Assembly (NCBI RefSeq): GCF_014138625.1
Contig: NZ_JACJHY010000012.1
Coordinates: 104,005 to 168,004 of the forward strand
Source: Aminobacter ciceronei
Lineage (GTDB): Bacteria > Pseudomonadota > Alphaproteobacteria > Rhizobiales > Rhizobiaceae
Direction of reading: 5' to 3'
Length of the DNA stretch: 64,000 nucleotides
A program made the position numbers and the translations under genes. The notes under the pieces were generated by a model, which saw only the letters and a program-made list of their open reading frames with translations, did not search any database and had not been told where the DNA came from. Below, piece by piece: positions 26,244 to 36,739 of this stretch (the first letter of the stretch is position 1; each line of letters begins with the position of its first letter).

Positions 26244-26693
26244 TTGTATAGTGGACGCGATACGCCTTGTCGGAGAACCCACATCACAAGACCAAAGAGG
26301 TTCCTCTCACTGGCATGTATCTGCTCGGCACTTATCGCAGCGACGGATGCGTTGACCATCGAGAGCCGCGCCATAGGCGACGTATATTCGCTCTACGAAT
26401 ACTTGTCTGGTCAGGACCTTACCGGGGCAGCCCAAGAGAAGCTCGCAACCTTGGCGTGCCGGAAAAGGACGACGCCGCCTTTGTACTTCGGCACCAGCGT
26501 TTTCAGCTGCAATATGCAGACCTTATGCGGTAATCCAAACGAGCACGTGGTCTACTATTCCCGAAACAGAGGCGCATACATGGTGCCGGATCCATTTGCC
26601 GAACGGTTCGCCAGATCCTGCCCGGAAATGCTAACTGACAAGGCGCTTGCCGACATGTCAGCCCATTCACGCGCGATGATAGGGATGCCCTGA
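26244..26693 (+). CDS. Orphan small exported protein, possible recent gene or remnant
   Basis: About 149 aa if translated from TTG at 26244. A basic head (RDTPCRRTHITRPKR) precedes a hydrophobic run (FLSLACICSALIAATDA) that looks like a signal peptide. The mature part has four cysteines (LACRKRT, FSCNMQT, TLCGNP, RSCPEM) and a tyrosine-rich segment (HVVYYSRNRGAYMV). Base composition is visibly more AT-rich than the neighbours, and no good start codon or ribosome-binding site exists, so it may be horizontally acquired or 5'-truncated. Its 3' end overlaps the opposite rlmH gene by 27 bases. I do not recognise the family. A candidate promoter (TTGTCA, then CATTAT) lies at 26203-26229. Confidence 0.5.
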   Translation: MYSGRDTPCRRTHITRPKRFLSLACICSALIAATDALTIESRAIGDVYSLYEYLSGQDLTGAAQEKLATLACRKRTTPPLYFGTSVFSCNMQTLCGNPNEHVVYYSRNRGAYMVPDPFAERFARSCPEMLTDKALADMSAHSRAMIGMP

Positions 26694-27149
26694 AAGAATG
26701 GTCGCCGCGCGATAGAGTTGCTCGCCAAGCATGATGCGGACCATCTGGTGCGGCCAGGTCGCGGCACCGAACGAAATCAGCATCTGGGCTTCGTTGCGCA
26801 GCGCCTCGTCGTGGCCGTCAGGACCGCCAATGGCAATCATCACGCCGCGCTGGCCGCCGTCGCGCAGCGACGACATCTTGTCGGCAAATTGCTGCGAGGA
26901 GAGATTCTTGCCGCGTTCGTCGAGCAGGATGAGTGCGGTTCCCGGCGCCATCTGGGCGCGCAGCCTGTCGGCTTCTTCGCGCCGCCGCTCATCAACGGTC
27001 TGGGCACGGCTTTCTGCGATCTCGGTAACTCCGGAAAAGTCGAGGCCGAGCGGGCCGCCGCTTTTCGAGAACCGATCGAGATAGCGGTCGGCGAGTTCCT
27101 TCTCGGGGCCGGCTTTCATCCGGCCCACGGCATGTACCCAGACTTTCAT
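26667..27149 (-). CDS. rlmH: 23S rRNA (pseudouridine-1915-N3)-methyltransferase
   Basis: 160-aa SPOUT-family methyltransferase that N3-methylates pseudouridine 1915 in helix 69 of 23S rRNA on assembled 70S ribosomes. The knotted SAM site is seen in ALILLDERGKNLSSQQFA, FAIGGPDGH-type MIAIGGPDGHDEAL and the C-terminal WPHQMVRIMLGEQLYRA. It lies 17 bases after rsfS on the same strand, the conserved order for this pair. Its C-terminal codons overlap the convergent small ORF at 26244-26693. Confidence 0.95.
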   Translation of the reverse strand: MKVWVHAVGRMKAGPEKELADRYLDRFSKSGGPLGLDFSGVTEIAESRAQTVDERRREEADRLRAQMAPGTALILLDERGKNLSSQQFADKMSSLRDGGQRGVMIAIGGPDGHDEALRNEAQMLISFGAATWPHQMVRIMLGEQLYRAATILSGHPYHRA

Positions 27150-27166
27150 CCCTGGCGTCTAGCGGC

Positions 27167-27544
27167 TCAATGAACCGTTTCTTCCTCGAGATCCGGCGCC
27201 TGCCACATCTTTTCGATGTTGTAGAACTCGCGGATTTCGGGCCGGAAGACATGGACGATGATATCGCCTGAATCGATGAGGACCCAGTCGGCACCTGACA
27301 GCCCCTCGACGCGGGCGGCGCCGAGACCGGCATCCTTCAGCGCTGTGAGGAGATGATCGGCAACCGCCGCGACATGACGGTGCGATCGACCCGAGGCGAT
27401 GACCATGTAGTCGCCGAGGCTCGATTTCCCCTGAATGTCGATGGAGACGATGTTTTCGGCCTTGGAGTCTTCCAGACTGTCAAGGACTGTCTTGAGGGCG
27501 CGGGCAACGGCGTCGAATTCGCCTATCCCGGCCGGCGAAGGCAT
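27167..27544 (-). CDS. rsfS: Ribosomal silencing factor RsfS
   Basis: 125 aa, DUF143 family. RsfS binds L14 on the 50S subunit and blocks joining of the subunits when nutrients are short. Markers are LEDSKAENIVSIDIQGKSSL, MVIASGRSHRHVAAVADHL and GLSGADWVLIDSGDIIVHVF. The ATG at 27544 has GAAGG upstream. It precedes rlmH. In many relatives nadD lies directly upstream, but here a MFS/AraC pair separates nadD from rsfS. Confidence 0.95.
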   Translation of the reverse strand: MPSPAGIGEFDAVARALKTVLDSLEDSKAENIVSIDIQGKSSLGDYMVIASGRSHRHVAAVADHLLTALKDAGLGAARVEGLSGADWVLIDSGDIIVHVFRPEIREFYNIEKMWQAPDLEEETVH

Positions 27545-27712
27545 GACTTCCGCCTTCTTCCGAAGTGCTGTTCTCAGTGTCTTTCCTTTCCGACAGGAAC
27601 AACCAAATCACCCTGAACTCGGGCGACACCATTTAGATAGGCAGAGTTAGGCTACAGTTTCAAGACAGCGACAACAAGTTGATCGTTCCCGGCAGCCCTC
27701 GCGCCAGGGTTC

Positions 27713-28963
27713 CTATGGCTCGGTCGACGGCGGCAGCTGGGCCGACATCGGCGCAAAGCTGCCAGCATCGGCCTCCGGCACCGCCGGACTGATACGCAGG
27801 CGCCAGAGCACGAAAGCGGTGAACAACGCCGCGATGGCAGTGGCGACATACATGAAAGCCTGGGTTCCGTAGACAGCCGTCAGCAAGGTGCCGAGGCCGG
27901 GAACGATGAAGCCCGACAGCGACCAGGCAAACAGCATGCTGCTCGACAGTGCCACGAGGTCGTCCTTGTGGGCGCGGTCGCTGGCATGCGCGCTCGACAG
28001 CGAGTAGATCGATTCGCTGGTGCCGCTCCACACGACATAGATCGCGACCATCAGCGGCAGGGCACTGCCGTCGAAACGGTTTGCCGCAATCCCGGCGATC
28101 ACCACCAGGAGCCCCGCCGCCACCAGCACATAGCGCCGGTCGGTTCGATCGGAGATCCAGCCAAGCGGGATCTGGAACAGGAGCGTACCGAGGGGCATGG
28201 CAAACAACAGGGTCGCCACCTCCTGCTGGCTGAAACCGCTCGCCGTGGCGTGGATCGGCGCGAAGCCGGCGATCATCATCGACAGACCACCAACCGCAAG
28301 CATACCGGCGACGCCGACGGGAGAGATCCGCCACGCCCGCGCCAGCGCCACTGAGGCCGCCAGCGGTGGCGGCGGCTGCCGCAGCCGGGTCAGCCCGACG
28401 GGCAGGATCGAGATGGCGGCGGAGGCCACGCAAAGCAACGGCGCCTGCGCGGTTGCGATGTCGACGAAGCGCAGCAGGAACGAACCGATACCGAGGCCGA
28501 CGACATAAGCGACGTAGAAGATCGCCATGACCCGGCCGCGTATGTCGTTGCCGACGGCGTCGTTGAGCCAGCTCTGCGCGACGATGAACAAGCCGCAGAT
28601 GGCAAATCCATAAAGCGCCCGAGCGGCGATCCAGACGAAGGGGAACGTGCCCGCAGCGACGGCAACGTTGGACAGCACGATCAGGGCGGAAAACACCATG
28701 TAGGCACGGGCATGGCCGACACGGCGCACCAGCGCTCCGGTGAGCAGGCAGCCGGCAAGGCCGCCCGCCGACAGGCCGGTCAGCATCGTGCCCGCCCAGG
28801 TCGGCCCATAGCCCGCGGCCCCCAGGCTGACAGGGATGTAGCCGAACATCAGGCCGTTGCCGACGGCGAGCAGCGCCATCGCCAGGATCACACCGGCAAC
28901 GGCGATCGCCGGCGTGTGGTCGCCCTCTTCGACTTCGCTGATCATCCCGTGCCGTTGTTCCAT
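27713..28963 (-). CDS. Major facilitator superfamily transporter, YcaD/UMF-like
   Basis: 416-aa polytopic membrane protein with about twelve hydrophobic helices. MFS features are the basic loop after helix 2 (LLTGALVRRVGHARAYMV), the helix-6/7 Pro/Arg loop (LTRLRQPPPPLA) and the second-half basic loop WISDRTDRRYVLV. The segments VSLGAAGYGPTWAGTMLTGL and SQSWLNDAVG-like AQSWLNDAVGNDIRGRVMAI resemble the YcaD/UMF group. The substrate cannot be told. It is divergent from an AraC-type regulator with about 200 bases between. The start is ambiguous between ATG 28963 and ATG 28945; neither has a strong ribosome-binding site. Confidence 0.85.
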   Translation of the reverse strand: MEQRHGMISEVEEGDHTPAIAVAGVILAMALLAVGNGLMFGYIPVSLGAAGYGPTWAGTMLTGLSAGGLAGCLLTGALVRRVGHARAYMVFSALIVLSNVAVAAGTFPFVWIAARALYGFAICGLFIVAQSWLNDAVGNDIRGRVMAIFYVAYVVGLGIGSFLLRFVDIATAQAPLLCVASAAISILPVGLTRLRQPPPPLAASVALARAWRISPVGVAGMLAVGGLSMMIAGFAPIHATASGFSQQEVATLLFAMPLGTLLFQIPLGWISDRTDRRYVLVAAGLLVVIAGIAANRFDGSALPLMVAIYVVWSGTSESIYSLSSAHASDRAHKDDLVALSSSMLFAWSLSGFIVPGLGTLLTAVYGTQAFMYVATAIAALFTAFVLWRLRISPAVPEADAGSFAPMSAQLPPSTEP

Positions 28964-29159
28964 GCAGCCAGTTTCGCGGCTGCGATACATTGGCGCCGCT
29001 GCATTTGCGACATCGGCCGTGCAGGTTCAGCCAATAGTCTGGACTGGATCAAGACGGGCCGACCGGCGTTATTGCCATCGACATCGGCGCAAAAAAGCGC
29101 TGTGCAGCAAGCACGATCAAATGGACTTCCCCGCAAGCAGGCATATCGGGGTCGTCCTC

Positions 29160-30005
29160 ATGCCGGAAACAACAATGACCCCTGTTCAGAAAGCCATCTG
29201 GTACATCGAGAGCCACTACCTCAAGGACATCGGCCTCGATGACATCGCCGCCGCTGGCGGGGTCTCGCGTTTTCACATGTCGCGCGCCTTCGCTGCCGCC
29301 ACCGGCCAATCGGTCACGGGCTATATCAGGGCCCGCCGCCTGATCGATGCCGCGCTGGCGCTGGCCAAGGGCGCGCCCGACATTCTGGCGGTCGCGCTCG
29401 ACGCCGGTTACGGCTCGCATGAGGCGTTCACCCGGGCCTTCCGCGATCGCTTTGGGCAGACGCCCGAGGAGGTGCGCGCCAATGGCTCCGTTTCACAGAC
29501 CCAATGCCTGGAGCTTCTCAAAATGGACGAGACCTTCGTCGAAAACCTCGCCCCGTCGCGCTTCGTCGATGGCGGCCCCCTGCTCATAGCCGGCTTCGGC
29601 CAGCGCTACACCAGCGAAACGAGCCTGGCGATCCCGTCGCTGTGGCAGCGCTTCGGCCCGCATTTTGGCAGCGTGCCCGGCCAGAAGAACTATGTCGGCT
29701 ATGGCGTCTGCTGCAATTTCGACGACGACAGTTTCGAGTACATCGCCGGCGTCGAGGTCAAGGATTTCGCCGACCTGACCTCGGAGTACACCCGTCTGCG
29801 CATCCCGCCGCAGCGCTATGCGGTGTTTGCCACCACCGACCACATTTCGATGATCCGTCGCATGACCCACACGGTGTGGAGTAAGTGGCTGCCGACATCG
29901 GGGCATGAAGCCGCAGACGGTCCCAATTTCGAGCTCTACCCGGAGAGCTTCGACCCGGCGACGGGCAATGGCGGCTACGAGATCTGGATCCCGATCAAAG
30001 GCTGA
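29160..30005 (+). CDS. AraC-family regulator with a C-terminal GyrI-like effector domain
   Basis: About 281 aa. The N-terminal third holds two helix-turn-helix motifs (KDIGLDDIAAAGGVSRFHMS and VALDAGYGSHEAFTRAFRDR, then FGQTPEEVRA). The C-terminal 155 residues are of the GyrI/effector-binding type (YAVFATTDHISMIRRMTHTV, then FELYPESFDP and GGYEIWIPI), so small hydrophobic ligands are likely inducers, as in Rob/BmrR. It is divergent from the MFS gene, which suggests a regulator/exporter pair for toxic compounds. The start is taken at ATG 29160; an ATG at 29121 or 29175 is possible. Confidence 0.85.
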   Translation: MPETTMTPVQKAIWYIESHYLKDIGLDDIAAAGGVSRFHMSRAFAAATGQSVTGYIRARRLIDAALALAKGAPDILAVALDAGYGSHEAFTRAFRDRFGQTPEEVRANGSVSQTQCLELLKMDETFVENLAPSRFVDGGPLLIAGFGQRYTSETSLAIPSLWQRFGPHFGSVPGQKNYVGYGVCCNFDDDSFEYIAGVEVKDFADLTSEYTRLRIPPQRYAVFATTDHISMIRRMTHTVWSKWLPTSGHEAADGPNFELYPESFDPATGNGGYEIWIPIKG

Positions 30006-30015
30006 CGCAATTCCA

Positions 30016-30048
30016 GGAAAACTGTACCGCGGTTTTCCGTCCGGACGG
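30016..30048. terminator. Hairpins between the convergent araC-type gene and nadD
   Basis: GGAAAAC and GTTTTCC pair around a nine-base loop (30016-30038), and the perfect palindrome CCGTCCGGACGG (30037-30048) overlaps its end and touches the nadD stop. Together they fill the 43 bases between the two stop codons and could end both transcripts. There is no long T-run. Confidence 0.45.
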
Positions 30049-30690
30049 CTAGGACTTGCCCTTGGCCGTCCCGTTCCTCAGCGCCGTCGACGACAGCAGG
30101 GAACGGGGTCCGTGGATGAAGGTCCAGGCAGGGGCCTTCATCCGCGCCAGCAGCGGCGCGTCGCCCTCGTCGACACGTGCATAGTCGAAGGTCTTGGCGA
30201 CCACAGACGACAGGAATGACAGCGTCGCCCCCGGCCGGTCGATGACGGCGATCGGGAAGGTCGTCGCGATCTGCCGCCAGCGCTGCCAGCGATGGAAATC
30301 GCGCAGATTGTCGGCGCCCATGATCCAGACGAAATCGACGCCCGGGTTGCGTGCCTTGATCAGCGCCAGCGTGTCGGCGGTGTAGCGCACATTGTAGCTT
30401 GCCTCGAAGGCGGTGACCTTGATGTGCGGGTTTTCCGCGATCTGCTCGGACAGTTCGATGCGTCTGGCCAGCGGCGCCAGCTCGCGTGTGCTTTTCAGCG
30501 GATTGCCCGGGGTGACCATCCACCACAGCTGGTCGAGTTGCAGACGGCGCATGGCAATTTCAGCGACGAGGCCATGGCCGGCATGCGGCGGGTTGAACGA
30601 GCCGCCGAACAGCCCGACCTGCATGCCCTTCATGGCATGAGGCATGCGAAGGTACTTTTGGGAAACTGGCGGCTCCGAAGGCAACAGCAA
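30049..30690 (-). CDS. nadD: Nicotinate-nucleotide adenylyltransferase
   Basis: About 213 aa (198 from the alternative ATG at 30645). It joins AMP to nicotinate mononucleotide in NAD synthesis. The nucleotidyltransferase motif GLFGGSFNPPHAGH, the WWMVTPGNPLKS substrate loop, FVWIMGADNLRDFHRW and the closing FIHGPRSLLSSTALR (an ISSTxIR-type motif) identify NadD. The TTG start at 30690 keeps the QKYLRMPHAMKGM head that I recall in rhizobial NadD; the ATG at 30645 is the conservative choice. It lies 42 bases after proA. Its last codons (NGTAKGKS) are short of conserved features. Confidence 0.93.
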   Translation of the reverse strand: MLLPSEPPVSQKYLRMPHAMKGMQVGLFGGSFNPPHAGHGLVAEIAMRRLQLDQLWWMVTPGNPLKSTRELAPLARRIELSEQIAENPHIKVTAFEASYNVRYTADTLALIKARNPGVDFVWIMGADNLRDFHRWQRWRQIATTFPIAVIDRPGATLSFLSSVVAKTFDYARVDEGDAPLLARMKAPAWTFIHGPRSLLSSTALRNGTAKGKS

Positions 30691-30732
30691 CTTTAGGCCC
30701 CCTCAGCCGTCACACCAACCCGATGCTTTCCG

Positions 30733-32019
30733 TCACGGCCGAAGCTGGCCGTTGCCGCGCACGCGGTATTTGAAAGACGTTAGTTGCTCGACGCCGACCG
30801 GTCCGCGCGCATGCATCTTGCCGGTGGCGATGCCGATCTCAGCACCCATGCCGAACTCGCCGCCGTCGGCGAACTGGGTCGAGGCATTGTGCAGCAGGAT
30901 CGCCGAATCGATCTCGTTGAAGAAACGTTCGACGGCCTTCACGTCCTCGGCAACGATCGCCTCGGTGTGGTGCGAGGAGAATATCTCGATATGTTCGATG
31001 GCGCCGGCAACCCCGTCGACAAGCTTCACCGAGATGATGGCGTCGAGATATTCGGTCACCCAGTCGGCGTCCGTCGCGGGCCTGGCGTCGGCAAAGGCCG
31101 TAAGCACATCCGCGTCGGCGTGGATTTCGCAGCCAGCTTTGCGCAGCGCTTCGAGCACCGGCACCAAATGGGTCGCAGCGACAGCACGGTCGATCAGGAG
31201 CGTCTCTGCCGCGCCGCAAATGCCGGTCCGGCGCATCTTGGCGTTGACGGTGATCGCCACCGCCATGTCGAGCTTGGCCGATTTGTCGATGTAGAGATGG
31301 CAGATTCCTTCGAGATGGGCGAAGACAGGCACCCGCGCCTCGGTCTGGACGCGCTCGACAAGGCTCTTGCCGCCGCGCGGGATGATGACGTCGAGGTTGC
31401 CCGACAGGCCCTTCAGCATTTCGCCGACGGCGGCGCGGTCGGCGACAGGCACCAGTTGGATCGCATCCTCGGGCAGATTGGCCGACTTCAGCCCCTCGGC
31501 GAGGGAGGAATGGATTGCCAGCGACGAGTTGAGCGAATCCGAGCCGCCACGCAGAATTACGGGGTTGCCGGCCTTGAGGCACAGCGCGCCGGCATCCGCC
31601 GTGACATTGGGACGGCTCTCATAGATCACGCCGATGACGCCGAGCGGCGTGCGTACGCGCTCGATGTGCAGGCCATTGGGACGGTCCCATGCGGCAATCA
31701 CTTCGCCGACCGGATCTCTGAGATCGGCGATGGCGCGAATGCCATCGGCCATGTCGCGGATTCGGCCCGACGTCAGCTTCAAACGATCCATGAACGAACC
31801 GCTGAGACCGGCTTCTTCCCCGTTCTTCACGTCGATGGCGTTGGCTTCGAGGATCTCGTGCTCGCGATTCAGGATGGCTTCGGCCATGCCGATGAGAGCA
31901 GCATGCTTGCGTTCGGCGGAGGCGACAGCGAGTGGGCGGGCGGCGGCACGAGCCTTGCGGCCGATATCAGCCATCAGCCGCGCCGTATCCTCATGGGACT
32001 TCTCATGCGCCTTCAGCAT
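30733..32019 (-). CDS. proA: Gamma-glutamyl phosphate reductase
   Basis: 428 aa, NADPH-dependent, second step of proline synthesis (glutamyl-5-phosphate to glutamate 5-semialdehyde). It belongs to the aldehyde dehydrogenase superfamily; the catalytic cysteine lies in [15 protein letters not shown]. Other markers are [33 protein letters not shown] and [17 protein letters not shown] near the end. It follows proB after three bases, so the two enzymes, which channel a labile intermediate, are co-translated. Confidence 0.97.
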   Translation of the reverse strand: MLKAHEKSHEDTARLMADIGRKARAAARPLAVASAERKHAALIGMAEAILNREHEILEANAIDVKNGEEAGLSGSFMDRLKLTSGRIRDMADGIRAIADLRDPVGEVIAAWDRPNGLHIERVRTPLGVIGVIYESRPNVTADAGALCLKAGNPVILRGGSDSLNSSLAIHSSLAEGLKSANLPEDAIQLVPVADRAAVGEMLKGLSGNLDVIIPRGGKSLVERVQTEARVPVFAHLEGICHLYIDKSAKLDMAVAITVNAKMRRTGICGAAETLLIDRAVAATHLVPVLEALRKAGCEIHADADVLTAFADARPATDADWVTEYLDAIISVKLVDGVAGAIEHIEIFSSHHTEAIVAEDVKAVERFFNEIDSAILLHNASTQFADGGEFGMGAEIGIATGKMHARGPVGVEQLTSFKYRVRGNGQLRP

Positions 32020-32022
32020 GTC

Positions 32023-33171
32023 CTACCCTTCCGCTTGCACCGCAACCTTGTCCGTATGGCTGACCACGAGGTCGTCACGATGGATCATCGCCGAGCGTGC
32101 CTCGTAGCCAAGAACGGTTTCGATCTCCGCCGTCTTCAGTCCAGCGATCCTTACGGCATCCGCAGCGTCATAGGCAACCAGCCCGCGCGCGATCTCGCGC
32201 CCCTCGGGCGACAGAATCGCCACCGTGTCGCCGCGTGAGAAATTGCCGCTGACAAGCTTCACACCGGCCGGCAGCAGCGACTTGCCCGACAGCAGCGCAC
32301 CGACGGCACCCGCATCGACGGTCAGCCGTCCTGCCGGCTCGAGCTGGCCGGCGATCCAGGTCTTGTAGCCCTTCACCGGATTGCCGCTCGGCCGAAACAG
32401 GGTGGAGCGTTCGCCGCGTTCGATCGCCATCAGCGGCGACAGCCGCGTGCCGGCGGTGATGATCATCGCCGTGCCGGCCGCAGTGGCGATCTTGCCGGCG
32501 TCGATCTTCGTCCGCATGCCGCCGCGCGACAGTTCGGAGGCAGCTCCCCCGGCCATCGCCTCGATATCAGGCGTGATGCGGTCGACGACCGGAATGAATT
32601 TGGCATTCGGGTCGCTTGCCGGCGGGGCGGTGTAGAGCCCGTCGATGTCGGACAGCAGCACCAAAAGATCAGATCCCATCATCGTCGCCACACGCGCCGC
32701 CAGGCGATCATTGTCGCCATAGCGGATTTCGCTCGTCGCCACCGTGTCGTTTTCGTTGATGACCGGCACAGCATCCATCTTGAGCAGCGTCGATATGGTG
32801 GCGCGCGCGTTCAGATAGCGCCGGCGCTCCTCGGTGTCGCCGAGCGTGACCAGAATCTGGCCCGACTTCAGCCCCTTGCGGCCGAGCTCTTCCGCCCAGG
32901 CGCCCGACAAAGCGATCTGGCCGACGGCCGCGGCGGCCTGGCTCTCTTCCAGCTTCAAGGCGCGCTTGCCGAGACCGAGGATGGTGCGGCCAAGCGCGAT
33001 CGCGCCCGACGAGACGACCAGCACGTCGGCGCCACCTTCGGCGAGCGTTGCGATGTCGTCGGCCATCGAGGCCAGCCATTCGCGCTTGAGACCGGTCGAG
33101 CGGTCGACAAGCAGCGCCGAGCCGATCTTGACTGTGATGCGCTTGTAGCTTCGAAGCGTAGGGATCGTCAT
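32023..33171 (-). CDS. proB: Glutamate 5-kinase with PUA domain
   Basis: 382 aa, the first and feedback-regulated step of proline synthesis. The N-terminal amino-acid-kinase domain starts [14 protein letters not shown] and carries [36 protein letters not shown] and [13 protein letters not shown]. Residues from about 290 form the PUA domain ([40 protein letters not shown]). It lies six bases after obgE and three before proA on the same strand. Confidence 0.97.
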   Translation of the reverse strand: MTIPTLRSYKRITVKIGSALLVDRSTGLKREWLASMADDIATLAEGGADVLVVSSGAIALGRTILGLGKRALKLEESQAAAAVGQIALSGAWAEELGRKGLKSGQILVTLGDTEERRRYLNARATISTLLKMDAVPVINENDTVATSEIRYGDNDRLAARVATMMGSDLLVLLSDIDGLYTAPPASDPNAKFIPVVDRITPDIEAMAGGAASELSRGGMRTKIDAGKIATAAGTAMIITAGTRLSPLMAIERGERSTLFRPSGNPVKGYKTWIAGQLEPAGRLTVDAGAVGALLSGKSLLPAGVKLVSGNFSRGDTVAILSPEGREIARGLVAYDAADAVRIAGLKTAEIETVLGYEARSAMIHRDDLVVSHTDKVAVQAEG

Positions 33172-33177
33172 GGCAGT

Positions 33178-34236
<1,059 letters not shown>

Positions 34237-34329
34237 CTATTTCGTTGTTTCAGCGCACTTGCCATAGCGCAAGGCGCGGCGAAGGGCGAGAGCGGATTGG
34301 GCCGCGATGCCCGTATCGAAAGGACGTAG

Positions 34330-35190
34330 ATGAAACTGGTCACCTACAACACCCAGTATGGCGTCGGCCGCGACGCGCGCTACGACCTCGACCGCATTGC
34401 CCGCGCCGTCGACGGCGCCGACATCGTGTCGCTGCAGGAGGTGACCCGCAACTTCATGCGCAACGACATGGCCGACATGGTCGACGGCCTTGCCCGCCTG
34501 CTGCCCGACTACTTCCATGTCTACGGCGTCGCCATGGACATCGACTTCGGCATGCTCGGCACCGACGGCAAGCCCGCCAACAAGCGGCTGCAGTTCGGCA
34601 ACATGGTGCTGTCGCGCTGGCCCATCGTCGCGTCGCGCAACCTGCTCCTGCCGCGCAGCAAACGCCTCAGCCGCGGCAACCTGCAGCGCTCGGCGCTGGA
34701 AGCGCTTATTATGGCACCATCGGGTCCGCTGCGTGTCTACTCCGTACACACCGACCACGTCAGCCAGGAGGAGCGCATCGCCCAGATCCGTCACCTCAAG
34801 GAACGGGTCTACGCCTTCGCCGCAGAAGGCGGCGTCCTCACCGGTGCTGCCGAATACGGTTTCCCCGAGCTCCCCAGCCCCGAGGAATTCGTTCTCATGG
34901 GCGACTTCAACATGGTGCCGGGCTCGCCCGAACATCTCGTCATGACCGGCGTGCCCGACCCGGTGGAAGGTCCGCAGATCGTCGCCCATCACCCTGTCGA
35001 CGCCTATACGCTGGCGGGCGGAGTTCCGGATGGATCGGTCTCCTGGACCGACACGACCCATCCGGAAAAAACCCGCCTCATCGACTACGTCTTCGTTCAG
35101 GCCAACATGGCCGCCAGGGTCACATCCGTCCGCATCGATAGCGATGCGGCAGGTTCCGACCACCAGCCGGTGTGGGTCGAGCTGGCCTGA
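34330..35190 (+). CDS. Endonuclease/exonuclease/phosphatase-family hydrolase
   Basis: 286 aa of the EEP (DNase I-like) fold. Catalytic motifs run in order: YNTQYGVG, the metal-binding Glu in IVSLQEVTRN, GNMVLSRWPI, the His in SVHTDHVSQEER, GDFNMVPGSPE and the closing SDHQPVWVEL. There is no signal peptide, so it acts in the cytosol. EEP proteins cleave nucleic acids, inositol phosphates or other phosphodiesters; the target cannot be told. It stands alone on the plus strand between obgE and a GNAT gene, within an otherwise minus-strand run. Confidence 0.88.
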   Translation: MKLVTYNTQYGVGRDARYDLDRIARAVDGADIVSLQEVTRNFMRNDMADMVDGLARLLPDYFHVYGVAMDIDFGMLGTDGKPANKRLQFGNMVLSRWPIVASRNLLLPRSKRLSRGNLQRSALEALIMAPSGPLRVYSVHTDHVSQEERIAQIRHLKERVYAFAAEGGVLTGAAEYGFPELPSPEEFVLMGDFNMVPGSPEHLVMTGVPDPVEGPQIVAHHPVDAYTLAGGVPDGSVSWTDTTHPEKTRLIDYVFVQANMAARVTSVRIDSDAAGSDHQPVWVELA

Positions 35191-35199
35191 GCCGTCCGC

Positions 35200-35787
35200 C
35201 TAGAACCGTGCCCACGACCTGAGGCTCGCCCAGGTCTTGCGGTCGAGCCGGTAACGCTCGACCGGGACCTGGCCGGCGACGATCGAGTTCAGCATGCCCT
35301 GGCCGGCATACTGGAAGCCGCACTTGTGGATGACCCGCCGCGACGCCGGGTTGATGACCCGGCACGAGACGTTGAGCACGGCAACATCGGTCGCCCGGAA
35401 GGCGAGATCGACGAGCGCATGCGCGGCCTCGGTGGCATAGCCCGACTTCCAGTAGGGTTCGCCGATCCAGTAGCCGAGCTCTAGCCCGCGGTCGGTGACG
35501 TTTAGCCCGGCCGAACCGACGAAGGCACCGGTGTCGGCGATGGTGATGGCATAAACCACCCCGCCGCGCCTGCTACGCGCCATCGACAGGAAGGCTCGCG
35601 CCTCGGCCTCGCCGTAGGGATGCGGCATCCGCGACAACATCTCGGCGATGTGGCGGTTGTCGGCCAGCTGCACCAGCTCGGGGATGTCGTCCTCGTGCGG
35701 TGGCCGCAGGACCAGGCGCTCGGTCAGCAATATCGGACAGTCGATCGACAGCCTTTCGTCTTCGCTGTCTTCCTTCTCGGCAACCAT
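35200..35787 (-). CDS. GNAT-family N-acetyltransferase (RimJ/RimL type)
   Basis: 195 aa. Motifs are TERLVLRPPHEDDIPELVQL, ELGYWIGEPYWKSGYATEAA (acetyl-CoA pyrophosphate loop) and NPASRRVIHKCGFQYAGQGM, all of the RimJ/RimL subgroup that acetylates N-terminal or small-molecule amines. GGAGGATTTCAC before the ATG at 35787 fixes the start. It follows rpmA on the same strand beyond a strong terminator (35806-35837), so any expression from rpmA must be read-through. GNAT genes at this place are common in relatives. Confidence 0.9.
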   Translation of the reverse strand: MVAEKEDSEDERLSIDCPILLTERLVLRPPHEDDIPELVQLADNRHIAEMLSRMPHPYGEAEARAFLSMARSRRGGVVYAITIADTGAFVGSAGLNVTDRGLELGYWIGEPYWKSGYATEAAHALVDLAFRATDVAVLNVSCRVINPASRRVIHKCGFQYAGQGMLNSIVAGQVPVERYRLDRKTWASLRSWARF

Positions 35788-35805
35788 GTGAAATCCTCCA
35801 GGAAA

Positions 35806-35837
35806 ATGAAAAAGGGGAGATGGAAACCCATCTCCCC
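35806..35837 (-). terminator. Rho-independent terminator of rplU-rpmA
   Basis: On the minus strand GGGGAGATGG and CCATCTCCCC form a 10-bp perfect stem with a four-base loop, followed by TTTTTCATTTT. It lies about 70 bases beyond the rpmA stop and only 19 bases before the next gene's start codon. Confidence 0.85.
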
Positions 35838-35907
35838 TGATCCTTTTCCTGGCTTGGCCAGACACCGGTTCCCGAGATGGGGCGCCGGTGTTGTAGTGCG
35901 GAACCGG

Positions 35908-36177
35908 CTACTCCGCGGCCTTGAGAATCGGATTCACCGATACGTAGGTTCGGCCATTGGCTTTTTTGTTGAAGGTCACGGCGCCGGCTTCGAGCGCAAA
36001 AAGGGTGTGATCCTTGCCCATGCCGACGTTGACGCCGGGATGCCAGGTGGTGCCGCGTTGACGAACGATAATGTTGCCCGGAATCACGGACTCGCTACCG
36101 AACTTCTTGACGCCAAGGCGCTTCGACTCTGAATCGCGACCGTTGCGCGACGAACCGCCAGCTTTCTTATGTGCCAT
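35908..36177 (-). CDS. rpmA: 50S ribosomal protein L27
   Basis: 89 aa, standard length. It begins [20 protein letters not shown], the N-terminal tail that reaches the peptidyl-transferase centre, and contains [20 protein letters not shown] and [20 protein letters not shown]. There is no cleavable N-terminal extension of the Firmicute kind. It follows rplU by 24 bases and is followed by a terminator. Confidence 0.98.
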   Translation of the reverse strand: MAHKKAGGSSRNGRDSESKRLGVKKFGSESVIPGNIIVRQRGTTWHPGVNVGMGKDHTLFALEAGAVTFNKKANGRTYVSVNPILKAAE

Positions 36178-36201
36178 GGATGTTCTCCTTCAGCGCTCTG
36201 A

Positions 36202-36633
36202 TTACTCTGATTCCGCGACGGCTGCAGCCTTTTTCGGCGCTGCCTTCTTCGCGGGCTTTTCTGCAGCTGCATCAGCTGCGGCTTCGGCCTTCACTGCCGC
36301 CTTCTTCGAAGGCTTCGCACCGCCGGTCAGGATCTCGGAGATCCGGACAGTGGTGTGGTGCTGGCGGTGACCGCGGGCGCGACGCGAGTTCTGGCGGCGA
36401 CGCTTCTTGAAGGCGATGACGGTCTTGTTGCGGCCGTGCTCGACCACCTCAGCCGTCACCACTGCGCCCGCGACGAAGGGCGCGCCGATCTCGGCGTTTT
36501 CACCTTCGCCAACGGCGAGCACTTCAACGAATTCCACGGTGTCGCCGGCGGCGCCGACGAGCTTCTCAACCTTGATCACATCATTGGCGGCAACGCGATA
36601 CTGCTTACCGCCCGTTTTGATGACTGCGAACAT
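36202..36633 (-). CDS. rplU: 50S ribosomal protein L21 with Ala/Lys-rich C-terminal extension
   Basis: 143 aa; the first 100 or so residues are canonical L21 ([54 protein letters not shown]). The last 40 are low-complexity Ala/Lys/Glu ([20 protein letters not shown] and similar), seen in rhizobial L21. It heads rplU-rpmA; a promoter is expected in the 444 bases upstream. A hairpin lies 23 to 37 nucleotides before its start codon in the mRNA. Confidence 0.97.
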   Translation of the reverse strand: MFAVIKTGGKQYRVAANDVIKVEKLVGAAGDTVEFVEVLAVGEGENAEIGAPFVAGAVVTAEVVEHGRNKTVIAFKKRRRQNSRRARGHRQHHTTVRISEILTGGAKPSKKAAVKAEAAADAAAEKPAKKAAPKKAAAVAESE

Positions 36634-36739
36634 TTTGTGCCTTTCGCTGTTCGGTCGGCCTTTTCGGCCGTCTTTTTGTCAGTCGTTACGGGTTCATGAC
36701 AAACGGCGCAGAGGACCCTCCACGCCGATTGCAGGGGTC

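Noticed and set aside
26267..26533. 88-codon frame starting with TTG, overlapping the small exported ORF
   Set aside because: Its product is Arg-rich and shadow-like, whereas the overlapping frame gives a signal peptide and a balanced composition.
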